A program made the position numbers and the translations under genes. Positions 26,849 through 35,652 of a DNA stretch of 64,000 nt are shown piece after piece. How positions within the stretch are numbered: the first letter of the stretch is position 1; each line of letters starts with the position of its first letter. The stretch is from assembly GCF_001500125.1 (NCBI RefSeq), contig NZ_LQIV01000034.1, positions 248,001 through 312,000 of the forward strand. Reading direction: 5' to 3'. The stretch comes from Mycobacterium sp. IS-1742 (GTDB taxonomy: Bacteria; Actinomycetota; Actinomycetes; Mycobacteriales; Mycobacteriaceae). The notes below the pieces were generated by a model. The model did no database searches and had not been told where the DNA came from. It worked only from the letters and a program-made list of their open reading frames with translations.

Positions 26849-27028
26849 ATGGCGGAACTGAAGATCACCCAGGTGCGCGGCACCATCGGTGCGCGCTGGA
26901 AGCAGCGGGAGAGCCTGCGCACGCTCGGCTTGCGGAAGATCCGCCAGTCGGTCGTCCGTGAGGACAACGCGCAGACCCGCGGCCTCATCAAGACCGTGCA
27001 TCACCTCGTCGTCGTAGAGGAGGTCTGA
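26849..27028 (+). CDS. rpmD: 50S ribosomal protein L30
   Basis: L30 (59 residues) is a small large-subunit protein; ELKITQVRGTIGARWKQRESLRTLGL is split here as the family core KITQVR...TLGLRK. A GTG at 26843, overlapping the rpsE stop, and the ATG at 26849 are both possible starts; I give the ATG because homologues begin just before LKITQVR. Confidence 0.95.
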   Translation: MAELKITQVRGTIGARWKQRESLRTLGLRKIRQSVVREDNAQTRGLIKTVHHLVVVEEV

Positions 27029-27032
27029 GACG

Positions 27033-27482
27033 ATGACACAGCCGATCAAACTTCACGACCTGAAGCCGGCTCCGGGGTCCAAGACCGCGAAGACGCGCCT
27101 CGGGCGCGGTGAGGGCTCGAAGGGTAAGACCTCGGGCCGCGGCACCAAGGGCACCAAGGCCCGCAAGAACGTCCCCTCGACGTTCGAGGGCGGCCAGATG
27201 CCGATCCACATGCGGCTGCCGAAGCTCAAGGGCTTCCGTAACCGCTTCCGCACCGAGTACGCCGTCATCAACGTCGGCGACCTCGAGCGGCTGTTCCCGA
27301 ACGGTGGCGACATCGGCGTCGACGAGCTGGTGGCCTCCGGCGCCGTTCGCAAGAACACGCTGGTGAAGGTGCTCGGAGACGGCAAGCTGACCGCGGCGGT
27401 AAACGTGTCCGCCCACAAGTTCAGCGGTAGCGCCCGCGAGAAGATCACGGCGGCAGGCGGTTCGGCGACCGAGCTGTCCTGA
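27033..27482 (+). CDS. rplO: 50S ribosomal protein L15
   Basis: L15 (149 residues) joins late in large-subunit assembly. IKLHDLKPAPGSKTAKTRLG at the start and the Gly-rich RGTKGTKARK segment are typical. It closes this operon here; secY, its neighbour in many bacteria, lies about 8 kb further on, as in other mycobacteria. Confidence 0.98.
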   Translation: MTQPIKLHDLKPAPGSKTAKTRLGRGEGSKGKTSGRGTKGTKARKNVPSTFEGGQMPIHMRLPKLKGFRNRFRTEYAVINVGDLERLFPNGGDIGVDELVASGAVRKNTLVKVLGDGKLTAAVNVSAHKFSGSAREKITAAGGSATELS

Positions 27483-27497
27483 CACGTCCGCAGGAGA

Positions 27498-27527
27498 CCC
27501 CGGCGCACTTCGGTGTGCCGGGGTTTT
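27498..27527 (+). terminator. Intrinsic terminator after rplO
   Basis: CCCCGGCGCAC at 27498-27508 pairs with GTGTGCCGGGG at 27513-27523 (one G-U pair) around a TTCG tetraloop, followed by TTTT. It closes the spc operon 15 bases after the rplO stop. Confidence 0.9.
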
Positions 27528-27615
27528 CTCGTATCCGCCTTGGTCCTTGCGCTCCGTAACGCGGCCGTCATCGATGCGCGATTACACTTTCGGACACCCA
27601 ACCGAGGAGCAGCCG

Positions 27616-27960
27616 ATGTTCTGGAGCCGACGTACCATCGCCACGCTGGCAGTCGCGGGCATGGCCGTTTGCGGTGGCGCGGCGACCGCCCACGCACAGA
27701 CCAGCGACGAGCGATTCCAGGAGATGGTGACTTCCATGGGTATCAAGGCAGGGCCCGAGACGGATCTGCCCGCCATGGGGAGGTCTCTGTGCGCCACGCT
27801 GACTCAACAGATGGCCGCCAATCCCAACCCGGTGCCGTTGGTGCGCGGGATCGTCGCGTCGTTGGAGAACAGCAACATGTCGCGGGAGCAGGCGGTGGGC
27901 TTCTTGAAGGCCTCGGTCACCACCTACTGTCCTCAGCACTACCGCCTCACCGGTCGTTAG
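27616..27960 (+). CDS. Secreted DUF732 protein
   Basis: This 114-residue protein has a Sec signal peptide (MFWSRRT then TLAVAGMAVCGGAATAHA, predicted cleavage after AHA). The mature part has two cysteines (GRSLCATL and TTYCPQHY) in the DUF732 pattern common among mycobacterial exported proteins. Function is unknown. The ATG at 27616 has GAGGAG six bases in front; the frame is open from 27547, but that would bury the signal peptide. The 245 bases that follow hold nothing I recognise. Confidence 0.8.
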   Translation: MFWSRRTIATLAVAGMAVCGGAATAHAQTSDERFQEMVTSMGIKAGPETDLPAMGRSLCATLTQQMAANPNPVPLVRGIVASLENSNMSREQAVGFLKASVTTYCPQHYRLTGR

Positions 27961-28205
27961 ACAGTCTGGTCCGAGAGCTGCGCCGGCGTACGAGGATGAA
28001 TCAATAGGGCGGTAGATCGTCGCCGGGTGTATCAGTCGGCGAGTGCGTTCACCACCGCGTTCACCGGATGACGGGGTGTCGCCGAGCGCGTTCGCGCGGG
28101 CCTCGGGGTGAGTTCGGCGGCCGGTTGTCCACAGCGGCGAATTCATCCACAGGCGTTGGGTTTTGGCCTCGTGGCGTGTCGGTGCCGACTGCCATAATCG
28201 AAAGC

Positions 28206-29810
28206 ATGTTCGACGACCTCTCGGATGCAGCTGTGGTGGCAGCCATCGAGGAGACCGCCCGCGCCGAAGCGATCTCCGGGGCGAAGCGGTCGGCGTTGGT
28301 GGCCGAGTTGGCCAGCCGGCGCCGCGTCGACGCCGATGACGAGGAGCGCCAACTGTGGGTGGTCGATCCCTGGGCGGCCACCGCCGCCGAGATCAGTGCC
28401 GCGATGGGCATCAGCGCCCGCGCGGCGTCGAAGGAGATGTGCATCGCGCTGGCGTTGCGGGACCGGTTGCCGATGCTGGCGGCGCTCTACGCCGAGGGCA
28501 CGATCAGTTCCCGGATGGTCATCGCGATCACCTGGCGTACCCGACTGGTCGCCGAGGGCGCCCCGCTGCAGCAGATCGACGCCGCGATCGCCGAGGCGGT
28601 GCGCGGGTGGGGCGTCCTGGCGGGCGACAGACTCGATCAGGCCATCGACGTATGGGTGGAGCGGTTCGATCCGGCGGCGGTGATCCGCGGGCGCACCGCC
28701 GCCCAGGAACGGGATTTCTCGATCGGGGCGCATAATGACGGGGCCATGACGACATCGGTCTGGGGGCGGTTGTCGGCCACGGACGCGGAGCTGTTGCGGC
28801 GGCGGGTGGCGCAACTGGTGGCCGGGGTGTGCGCCAACGATCCGCGCACCGCCGGGCAGCGGCGCTCAGATGCACTCGGCGTGCTCGCCGCCGGCGGGGA
28901 CCGGTTGGCCTGCCGGTGCGGTGACCCCAACTGCGCGGCCGCCGCCCCCGATGCCCGCGCCGAGGCGGTGAGCATCCACATCCTCGCCGACCAGAACGCC
29001 GCGATCGCCCCGTGCGACGGCGCCGCTGCGGAACCTGTAGCCGCTCACGCGCAACCCGACCCGCCAGCGGCGGAGTCGGCGCCCCGGCCGGTGGCGCAGG
29101 TGAGCCCAGCCGGTACCGCGGTGATCGTGGGTGGCGGTGTGGTGCCGACGCCGCTACTGGCCGAATTGATCCAGGCGGGGGCGAAGCTGGCTCCGATCCG
29201 GCCACCCGCCGCCGCCCCGGAGCCGCGGTACCGCCCCTCCGCCCGGTTGGCGGCGTTTGTGCGGATGCGCGATCTGACGTGCCGGTTCCCCGGCTGCAAC
29301 CGGCCCGCCGACCGCGCCGACATCGACCACACCACCCCTCATCCGGCCGGCCCGACCTGCGCGTCGAACACCAAATGCCTGTGCAGACTCCACCACTTGC
29401 TGAAAACCTTCTGGATCGGCATCGGCGGCTGGGCCGATGAACAACTGCCCAACGGCACCATCATCTGGACCTCCCCCACCGGCCGCCGATACCACACCAA
29501 ACCCGGCAGCCGACTGTTCTTCCCCGACTGGAACACCACCACCGCCGGCCGACCCCCACCCCGCACCGATACTCCCGCGACGGCATCACGGGGACTGAAG
29601 ATGCCCAAACGCCGCCGCACCCGCGCCGCCGAACGCCGCGCCCACATCAACGCCGAACGCGCCCGCAATCAGGCCCACCTCACACGGCACCACAACCCGC
29701 CACCCGAACCGAGCACGGCGGAAGCACCCGCCGACAGCGAAACGGATTGCCTGGCTGGCCTATTCGACCACCCGAGCGCCGCCGATCACGACATACCCCC
29801 ACCCTTCTAA
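28206..29810 (+). CDS. 13E12-type DUF222/HNH endonuclease domain protein
   Basis: This 534-residue protein belongs to the large mycobacterial 13E12 repeat family. A helical DUF222 domain fills about residues 20-330 and an HNH nuclease motif sits near residues 355-400: CRFPGCNRPA, then DIDHTTP, then CLCRLHHLLK. The Cys pairs can bind structural zinc and the His-Asp-His set a catalytic metal. The Arg/His-rich C terminus could bind DNA. The role in the cell is unknown; copies vary in number between strains, which suggests mobility. ATG 28206 follows GAAAG. Confidence 0.85.
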   Translation: MFDDLSDAAVVAAIEETARAEAISGAKRSALVAELASRRRVDADDEERQLWVVDPWAATAAEISAAMGISARAASKEMCIALALRDRLPMLAALYAEGTISSRMVIAITWRTRLVAEGAPLQQIDAAIAEAVRGWGVLAGDRLDQAIDVWVERFDPAAVIRGRTAAQERDFSIGAHNDGAMTTSVWGRLSATDAELLRRRVAQLVAGVCANDPRTAGQRRSDALGVLAAGGDRLACRCGDPNCAAAAPDARAEAVSIHILADQNAAIAPCDGAAAEPVAAHAQPDPPAAESAPRPVAQVSPAGTAVIVGGGVVPTPLLAELIQAGAKLAPIRPPAAAPEPRYRPSARLAAFVRMRDLTCRFPGCNRPADRADIDHTTPHPAGPTCASNTKCLCRLHHLLKTFWIGIGGWADEQLPNGTIIWTSPTGRRYHTKPGSRLFFPDWNTTTAGRPPPRTDTPATASRGLKMPKRRRTRAAERRAHINAERARNQAHLTRHHNPPPEPSTAEAPADSETDCLAGLFDHPSAADHDIPPPF

Positions 29811-29818
29811 GGGGCATT

Positions 29819-30745
29819 TCAACCCAGTTGCGGGAGCACCTCGGCCGCCAGGCGTTCCATCTGCTCGCGGTCCTCGGCGACGGTCGCCCCGACCGGATTG
29901 CACAGCACCATCTGCGCGCCGGCGTCGATGACCTCCTGCAGTCCCTGCGCCACCTCATCCGGCCTGCCGGCCACGGGAACGGCATCGATCCCCGCCATGC
30001 TGCCGTAGATGCGGTGCAACCCGGCCATCACACGTTCCCTGGCCCGCGCCGCGTCGTCGTCGACCATCAGGTACACGCGCTTACCGATCCTGAATCGCGT
30101 TGCGTCACGGCCCTGTTCAGTGAGTTCGCGGCGCACCGTCAGCACGGCGGCGGCGAAGCTCTCAGTGCTCGACGAGCCGGCGCCCAGGAATCCGTCACCA
30201 TGTCGAACCGCCCTCGCGAGCGCCGCAGGAGCGTTGGCGCCGAACCAGATCGGCGGATGCGGACGTTGGACCGGCTTCGGCTCGATCGGCAGGTCGTCGA
30301 CATCGCGGAACCGCCCGTGGAAGGACACCCGCGTCTCATCCGACCACGCCGCCTTCATCAGCTCGAGGCCTTCGGTGAAGTACCCCACGAACGTCTCGCT
30401 GGCCACGCCGAACGCCGCGAACTTCCGCCTCCCACCGCCCGGCGCCACCCCGACATCCAGCCGTCCGTGGCTGAGCCGGTCCACCGCGGTGATGGAGGCC
30501 GCCAACTGCAGCGGGTCGTGCAGCGACGACACCAGCACCCCCACGCCGAGCCGCAACCGCGTCGTACACGCCGCCGCATACGCGAGCAGTTCCAGCGGTG
30601 CGATGAGCGGCGTCGGCCCGATCGGCTGCTCCAACACCCATCCGGCTTCGAAGCCCAACTCCTCGGCGCGGGCCAGGTAACTCTTCACGCCCTCCGCGTC
30701 GAAGCCGTCGGGGTCGAGCTGGGGGATCGAGATCGAGAACCGCAC
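29819..30745 (-). CDS. F420-dependent LLM-class oxidoreductase
   Basis: This 308-residue luciferase-like monooxygenase has the TIM-barrel pattern: RFSISIPQLDPDGF at the first strand, RLRLGVGVLVSSLHDP, then the GRLDVGVAPGGG phosphate-site loop and RPHPPIWFGANAP. In mycobacteria most such proteins use F420 rather than FMN. I chose the GTG at 30745, since the upstream open frame overlaps sppA on the other strand. The substrate is unknown. It is convergent with the HNH gene and divergent from sppA. Confidence 0.86.
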   Translation of the reverse strand: MRFSISIPQLDPDGFDAEGVKSYLARAEELGFEAGWVLEQPIGPTPLIAPLELLAYAAACTTRLRLGVGVLVSSLHDPLQLAASITAVDRLSHGRLDVGVAPGGGRRKFAAFGVASETFVGYFTEGLELMKAAWSDETRVSFHGRFRDVDDLPIEPKPVQRPHPPIWFGANAPAALARAVRHGDGFLGAGSSSTESFAAAVLTVRRELTEQGRDATRFRIGKRVYLMVDDDAARARERVMAGLHRIYGSMAGIDAVPVAGRPDEVAQGLQEVIDAGAQMVLCNPVGATVAEDREQMERLAAEVLPQLG

Positions 30746-30803
30746 GCCACCACGGTACGGCGACCCGCCGGTGCACTCTCGGCACGCCGGTACCCTCGGT
30801 CCT

Positions 30804-32585
30804 ATGTTCGCCTTCTTACCCGGCATCCCCGGCGCCGACGATGTGCGCGCCCTGGTTCGGCGGGTCGACACCGCTCGTCACAAGGGCATCCCCAACGGCT
30901 GCGTGCTCGAACTCGACCTCATGTCGGTGCCACCGGAGACCAGCGGGTTCGACCCGTTGGCGATGATCTCGGCAGGCGGACGCCCCCTGGTGCTCCGACA
31001 GGTGATCGCCGCCATCCACCGCGCCGCCGAGGACGACCGCGTGGCCGGCCTGATCGCGCGTGTGCAGATCAGCGCCGCGCCCGCCGCGCCCGTACAGGAA
31101 CTGCGGCAGGCCATCGCCGCCTTCAGCGCCAAGAAGCCCTCGGTCGCCTGGGCGGAAACCTATCCCGGCACGCTGTCCTACTACCTCGCCTCCGCGTTTC
31201 GTGAGGTGTGGATGCAACCGTCCGGCACCGTCGGCCTGGTCGGCTTCGCCACCAGCGCGCTGTTCCTGCGTGACGCCCTCGACAAGGCCGGCATCGAGGC
31301 TCAGTTCACCGCCCGCGGCGAATACAAGTCCGCGGCAAACCTTTTCACCCAGGACAGCTACACCGAGCCGCACCGCGAGGCCGACAGCCGGCTGATCGAG
31401 AGCCTCAACCAGCAGGTGCTCACGGCCGTCGCCGACTCCCGCAACCTCAACGCGGACGACGTCGACGCGCTGGCCGACAACGCCCCCCTGCTGCGCGACG
31501 CCGCGGTGAACGGCGGCCTGGTCGACCGCATCGGCTTCCGCGACGAGGCCTACGCGCGCATCGCCGAACTCGCCGGGGTCGACGGCGTCACACCCCATAA
31601 CGTCGACGGCCCCGACGCGCCGCCGCGGCTGTTCTTGTCGCGCTACGCCCGCGCGACCGCGCCCGGTGGCGGTCCCTCGATCCCCGGCCGCAAAGCCAAA
31701 CCCACCGTCGCCGTCGTCACCCTCCACGGTCCGATCGTCAGCGGCCGCGGGGGACCCGGCCTGCTGCCGCTTGGCAATTCGAGCGCCGGCGGTGACACCA
31801 TCGCCGCGGCACTGCGGGAAGCGGCCGCCGACAAGGATGTTTCGGCGATCGTGCTCCGAGTCGAGAGCCCCGGCGGTTCGGTCACCGGATCGGAGACCAT
31901 CTGGCGCGAGGTGCTGCGCGTCCGCGAGGGCGGCACCCCCGTCGTCGCGTCCATGGGTGCGGTCGCCGCATCCGGCGGTTACTACGTCTCGATGGGTGCC
32001 GACGCGATCGTCGCCAACCCGGGCACCATCACCGGATCGATCGGCGTCGTCACGGGCAAGCTCGTCGCCCGTGAGCTCAAGGACCGTCTGGGCGTCGGCT
32101 CGGACTCGGTGCGTACCAACGCCAATGCCGATGCCTGGTCGGCCAATTCGCCGTTCACCGACGAACAGCAGGCGCACGTCGAAGCCGAGGCCGACCTGTT
32201 CTACACCGACTTCGTCGAACGCGTCGCCGACGGCCGTGGGCTGTCCGTGGACGCCGTCGGTGAGGTGGCGCGCGGCCGGGTGTGGACCGGCGCCGACGCC
32301 AAGGAGCGTGGACTGGTCGACGAGCTCGGCGGGCTGCGCACCGCGATCGACCGGGCCAAGGTGCTGGCGGGGCTGGAGTCCGACACCGACGTCCGCGTCG
32401 TCAGCTACCCGGCGTCGTCGCTGCTCGACATGCTCCGCCCCAAGCAGTCCTCTCAGCCCGCCGCGGCATCGTTGCCCGACGCCATCGGGGTGCTGGTCGG
32501 CCGGTCCGTGGTCAACCTCATCGACCAGGCCGAGCGGTCGATGAGCGGCGTCAACGCAATGTGGTTGGGGGACTACAGGTTCTGA
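30804..32585 (+). CDS. sppA: Signal peptide peptidase SppA (protease IV)
   Basis: This is a long (67K-type) SppA of 593 residues with two tandem S49 domains. It cuts signal peptides left in the membrane. The catalytic Lys is in ARGEYKSAANLF (Lys 175), and the Ser is in AVAASGGYYVSMGAD (Ser 390); each domain supplies one residue, as in the E. coli enzyme. No obvious N-terminal transmembrane helix is visible, which is odd for the family but also seen in mycobacteria. It corresponds to M. tuberculosis Rv0724. The 3' end overlaps the convergent methyltransferase by 13 bases. Confidence 0.93.
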   Translation: MFAFLPGIPGADDVRALVRRVDTARHKGIPNGCVLELDLMSVPPETSGFDPLAMISAGGRPLVLRQVIAAIHRAAEDDRVAGLIARVQISAAPAAPVQELRQAIAAFSAKKPSVAWAETYPGTLSYYLASAFREVWMQPSGTVGLVGFATSALFLRDALDKAGIEAQFTARGEYKSAANLFTQDSYTEPHREADSRLIESLNQQVLTAVADSRNLNADDVDALADNAPLLRDAAVNGGLVDRIGFRDEAYARIAELAGVDGVTPHNVDGPDAPPRLFLSRYARATAPGGGPSIPGRKAKPTVAVVTLHGPIVSGRGGPGLLPLGNSSAGGDTIAAALREAAADKDVSAIVLRVESPGGSVTGSETIWREVLRVREGGTPVVASMGAVAASGGYYVSMGADAIVANPGTITGSIGVVTGKLVARELKDRLGVGSDSVRTNANADAWSANSPFTDEQQAHVEAEADLFYTDFVERVADGRGLSVDAVGEVARGRVWTGADAKERGLVDELGGLRTAIDRAKVLAGLESDTDVRVVSYPASSLLDMLRPKQSSQPAAASLPDAIGVLVGRSVVNLIDQAERSMSGVNAMWLGDYRF

Positions 32586-33487
32586 AGCCGGCCGCTCACG
32601 TAGACGATCTCACCGAGCGGATCGTTGTCGTGGTCCACCATCGTCACACCGTGCTTGGCGAACAGCTCCGCACGGGGCAGCCCCGTCACCTGCCACCCCA
32701 GTGACGTCAGGTACTCCATGACGTGTTTGCGGTCGCCGTGGTAGACCAGCGACGGCATGTCCAGGTCCAGCCCGTGCTCGCGCATCTGCGCCGTCGACGC
32801 CCTGGCCTTCTCGGCGTCGAAGTTCAGTATCCCCGGCACGTACTCCGTCGCCACCGTGCTGCCTGCCGCGCTCAGCGTGGTGACGTTGTCGAACAACAGA
32901 TCCTGGGCCTCGGGTGGCAGGTAGATCAGTAGACCTTCGGCGCACCACGCGGTGGGCGCCTCGCTGTCGAAACCGGCCGCCCGCAACGCGGCAGGCCAGT
33001 CCTCCCGCAGGTCGATCGCGACGGTCCGCCGCTGCGCCGTGGGCTCGGCCCCGATCGCGGCCAGCGTGGACGTCTTGAACTCGATCACGGCCGGCTGATC
33101 GATCTCGTAGACCACCGTGCCCTCGGGCCACGGCCGGCGGTAGGCCCGCGAGTCCAAGCCCGACGCCAGGATCACCACCTGACGGATGCCATCGGCGGTG
33201 GACTCCACGAAGTAGTCGTCGAAAAACCGTGTCCGCAAGGCCATCTCGTCGATGCGCGCCTGCATCTCCGCGCCGGCCGACGGATCGAGTTCGCTCATGT
33301 CGAATTCGCCGTCGGCGACCTTGGTGAAGAACTCGATCCCGACTGCGCGCACCAGCGGCGCGGCATACGGATCGTCGATCAGGCCCCGCGGATCGCGGCT
33401 CGCGACCGCCCGGCCCGCCGCCACCATCGTGGCCGTCGCGCCGACGCTCGATGCCACATCCCAGCTGTCGCCCTCGGCGCGTGCCAT
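32573..33487 (-). CDS. SAM-dependent methyltransferase, TIGR00027 family
   Basis: This 304-residue protein belongs to the expanded mycobacterial family of leucine carboxyl methyltransferase-like (PF04072) enzymes. The N terminus DSWDVASSVGATATMVAAGRAVA, the SAM-loop VVILASGLDSRAYR, EIDQPAVIEFK and the AEGLLIYLPPEAQ block are all present. Substrates of this family are mostly unknown. It is the first of three paralogues in a row, matching the place of M. tuberculosis Rv0725c-Rv0726c. It is complete and may be independently promoted, since about 120 bases separate it from the next copy. Confidence 0.92.
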   Translation of the reverse strand: MARAEGDSWDVASSVGATATMVAAGRAVASRDPRGLIDDPYAAPLVRAVGIEFFTKVADGEFDMSELDPSAGAEMQARIDEMALRTRFFDDYFVESTADGIRQVVILASGLDSRAYRRPWPEGTVVYEIDQPAVIEFKTSTLAAIGAEPTAQRRTVAIDLREDWPAALRAAGFDSEAPTAWCAEGLLIYLPPEAQDLLFDNVTTLSAAGSTVATEYVPGILNFDAEKARASTAQMREHGLDLDMPSLVYHGDRKHVMEYLTSLGWQVTGLPRAELFAKHGVTMVDHDNDPLGEIVYVSGRLQNL

Positions 33488-33609
33488 GGCCTACCTCGTT
33501 TCGAGTGTCGCCGTGAGATACCCGGAGTCGGCGGCACCGTGGCCAGGTCTTCCGGATACTCGAATCCGTTGGCAGCGTACGCCTGAGTCGACGTCAGCCA
33601 CGAGGGCTG

Positions 33610-34431
33610 TTACGTCTTCGTCGCGGTCACGGCGAGCGACTGGCGTAGCGCCGCCACGTCGTCGCCGGTGGGGAAGGGCCGCCCGTAGTGGGCGAACATG
33701 TCCGGTCTGCTCCGCGCCTCGACGTCCCAGCCCCGCTCGCCCAGGTAGCCGACGACCGGGTTGCGCTCACCGTCGTAGAACAGGTCGGCCATGTCGAGGT
33801 CGAGGCCGTGGCGGCGCCACTCCCGGCTCAGGCGCGCCGACGCCGCGCCGATCCGTGCATTCGGGTCCGGGTGGAACTCGGTGGCCAACCGGCTGCCCGG
33901 CGCGGACAGCGCGGTGATGTTGTCGAACAGCCGGTCCTGCGCCTCGGGCGGCAGATAGATCAACAGCCCCTCGGCGATCCATGCCGTGGGTACCAGCGGG
34001 TCGAAGCCGCGGTCCCGCAGCGCACGCGGCCAGTCCTCGCGCAGGTCGACGGCCACCGTGCGCAGTTCGGTCGCGGGTGAGGCGCCGATGTCGTTCAGCG
34101 TGCGGGTCTTGAACTCGATGACCGCGGGCTGGTCGATCTCGTAGACCACCGAGTCCGACGGCCACGGCAGCCGGTACGCGCGGGCGTCGAGACCGGACGC
34201 CAGGATGACCGCCTGGTGGACCCCCGCCTCACTCGACGAGAGGAAGAAGTCGTCGAAGAAGCGGGTGCGCACCGCCATCACGTCGGTCATTGTCGCCAGC
34301 ATCGCGGCGTCGTCCGCCTCGAGGGCGATCTCACCGTCGAGCAGTTTGACGAAGTACTTCACGCCCACCGCGCGCACGAGCGCCTCGGCGTACGGGTCGT
34401 CGATCAACGGGTCGGGTCCGCGGCCGGCCAC
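33610..34431 (-). CDS. SAM-dependent methyltransferase paralogue, N-terminally truncated
   Basis: This 273-residue copy keeps LIDDPYAEALVRAVG, the SAM loop VILASGLDARAYR and AEGLLIYLPPEAQDRLFDN, but lacks about 25-30 N-terminal residues that its neighbours have (the DxWDxASSVGATATMVA segment). Upstream in the same frame one reads HAARAVAG, a remnant of the family's AARAVA, then the TAG stop of the preceding paralogue, 30 bases away. The only start is GTG 34431. A deletion at the junction of two paralogues explains this. It may be inactive, since the missing part normally covers the SAM site. Confidence 0.75.
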   Translation of the reverse strand: MAGRGPDPLIDDPYAEALVRAVGVKYFVKLLDGEIALEADDAAMLATMTDVMAVRTRFFDDFFLSSSEAGVHQAVILASGLDARAYRLPWPSDSVVYEIDQPAVIEFKTRTLNDIGASPATELRTVAVDLREDWPRALRDRGFDPLVPTAWIAEGLLIYLPPEAQDRLFDNITALSAPGSRLATEFHPDPNARIGAASARLSREWRRHGLDLDMADLFYDGERNPVVGYLGERGWDVEARSRPDMFAHYGRPFPTGDDVAALRQSLAVTATKT

Positions 34432-34461
34432 CGCGCGCGCTGCGTGCCATCGCCGGCGCCC

Positions 34462-35388
34462 CTACCTGACCGCGGTGACGTAGCGGACGTCGGCGAAGTT
34501 GGCGCTGGAGTGGTCGGCCGACTGCAGCCCGCACTTCTCGAGCAGGGCCGTCGCGGTGATGCTGTCGGTCCGCCAGCCGCGCTCACCCAGGTAGGCCGCC
34601 ACCTCGGCGCGCTCGCCGGTGTAGACCAACTCGGAGAAGTCGAGGTCGAACCCGTACCTGCGCCACTGGTCGCGCACCGCCTGCATCCGCTCGCGGATCT
34701 GCTCCTCGTCGACGTCCGGCGAACTCACCACACCCTCGGCGGCCAGCCGGCTCCCCGGCGGGCTGAGTTCGGTGATCTGGTCGAGGAGCCGGTCCTGCGC
34801 CTCGGGCGGCAGATATCCGAACAGCCCCTCGGCGATCCAGGCCGTCGCCGCCGTGCGGTCGAACCCCGCGGCGTCCAGCGCGCCGATCCAGTCGTCGCGC
34901 AGGTCCACCGACACCGTCCGCCGGTCGGCGGTCGGCCGCGCCCCCAGCCGGGCGAGCGTGTCGGTCTTGAACGTGATCACACCGGGCTGGTCGATCTCGA
35001 ACACCACGGTGCCCGCGGGCCACGGCAGCCGGTAGGCGCGCGAGTCCAGCCCTGCGGCCAGGATGACCGCCTGGCGGACCCCGGCATAGGCGGCGTCGGA
35101 GAAGAAGTCGTCGAAGAATCGGGTGCGCGCGGCCATCCCGTCGGCGAACCGATCCATGTTGCCGGCGCCGCCGGTGCCGTCCGGATCGAGATCGGTCGGC
35201 GTGATGTCCCCGGTCGCGAGCCGGGTGAAGAAGTCCACACCCACCGCGCGCACCAGAGGTTCGGCGAACGGATCGTCGATCACCGCGTCCGGCTGCCGGG
35301 TCGCCACCGCCCGCGCCGCGGCGACCATGGTGGCGGTCGCTCCGACGCTGGACGCCAGATCCCATGTGTCGTTGTCGGTACGTGCCAT
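34462..35388 (-). CDS. SAM-dependent methyltransferase, TIGR00027 family
   Basis: This is the third and complete paralogue (308 residues): DTWDLASSVGATATMVAAARAVATRQPD, here shown in part, then VILAAGLDSRAYRLPWP and AEGLFGYLPPEAQDRLL. Compared with its neighbours it has a Gly/Asp-rich insertion near residues 70-78 (DPDGTGGAGN). It is divergent from secY. The stop is followed in frame by the truncated copy, so both are probably on one message. Confidence 0.9.
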   Translation of the reverse strand: MARTDNDTWDLASSVGATATMVAAARAVATRQPDAVIDDPFAEPLVRAVGVDFFTRLATGDITPTDLDPDGTGGAGNMDRFADGMAARTRFFDDFFSDAAYAGVRQAVILAAGLDSRAYRLPWPAGTVVFEIDQPGVITFKTDTLARLGARPTADRRTVSVDLRDDWIGALDAAGFDRTAATAWIAEGLFGYLPPEAQDRLLDQITELSPPGSRLAAEGVVSSPDVDEEQIRERMQAVRDQWRRYGFDLDFSELVYTGERAEVAAYLGERGWRTDSITATALLEKCGLQSADHSSANFADVRYVTAVR

Positions 35389-35652
35389 CGGTAGACCCCT
35401 TCATCGAGAGTGCGGCCCGTCAAACTAATTAGCCGGGTTAACCAGCTGGCGCCGACTGTACGCTTCGAATCTGTAGGCAATCTGCGAGTGCGCAGCGATG
35501 CGGGCATGCCCGGTGGCAACTGTTACTCTCGTAGACTGTTTGACGCGTGCCGCTAGCAGGCCAGACGGTGCGTGTGACTTGACCATGACGCTGGTTTGTC
35601 CAGCCCCATTTGGCACGCCGCGCTCAAGAGGTCGGCTGCGCAGGAGGAAAGA
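35389..35652 (+). promoter_or_regulatory. secY upstream region
   Basis: This 264-base interval between the divergent methyltransferase and secY holds no gene I can support. A TAGACT at 35532-35537 could be a -10 box for secY, but I see no convincing -35 partner at 16-18 bases. The secY ribosome binding site AGGAGG is at 35642-35647. Confidence 0.35.
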
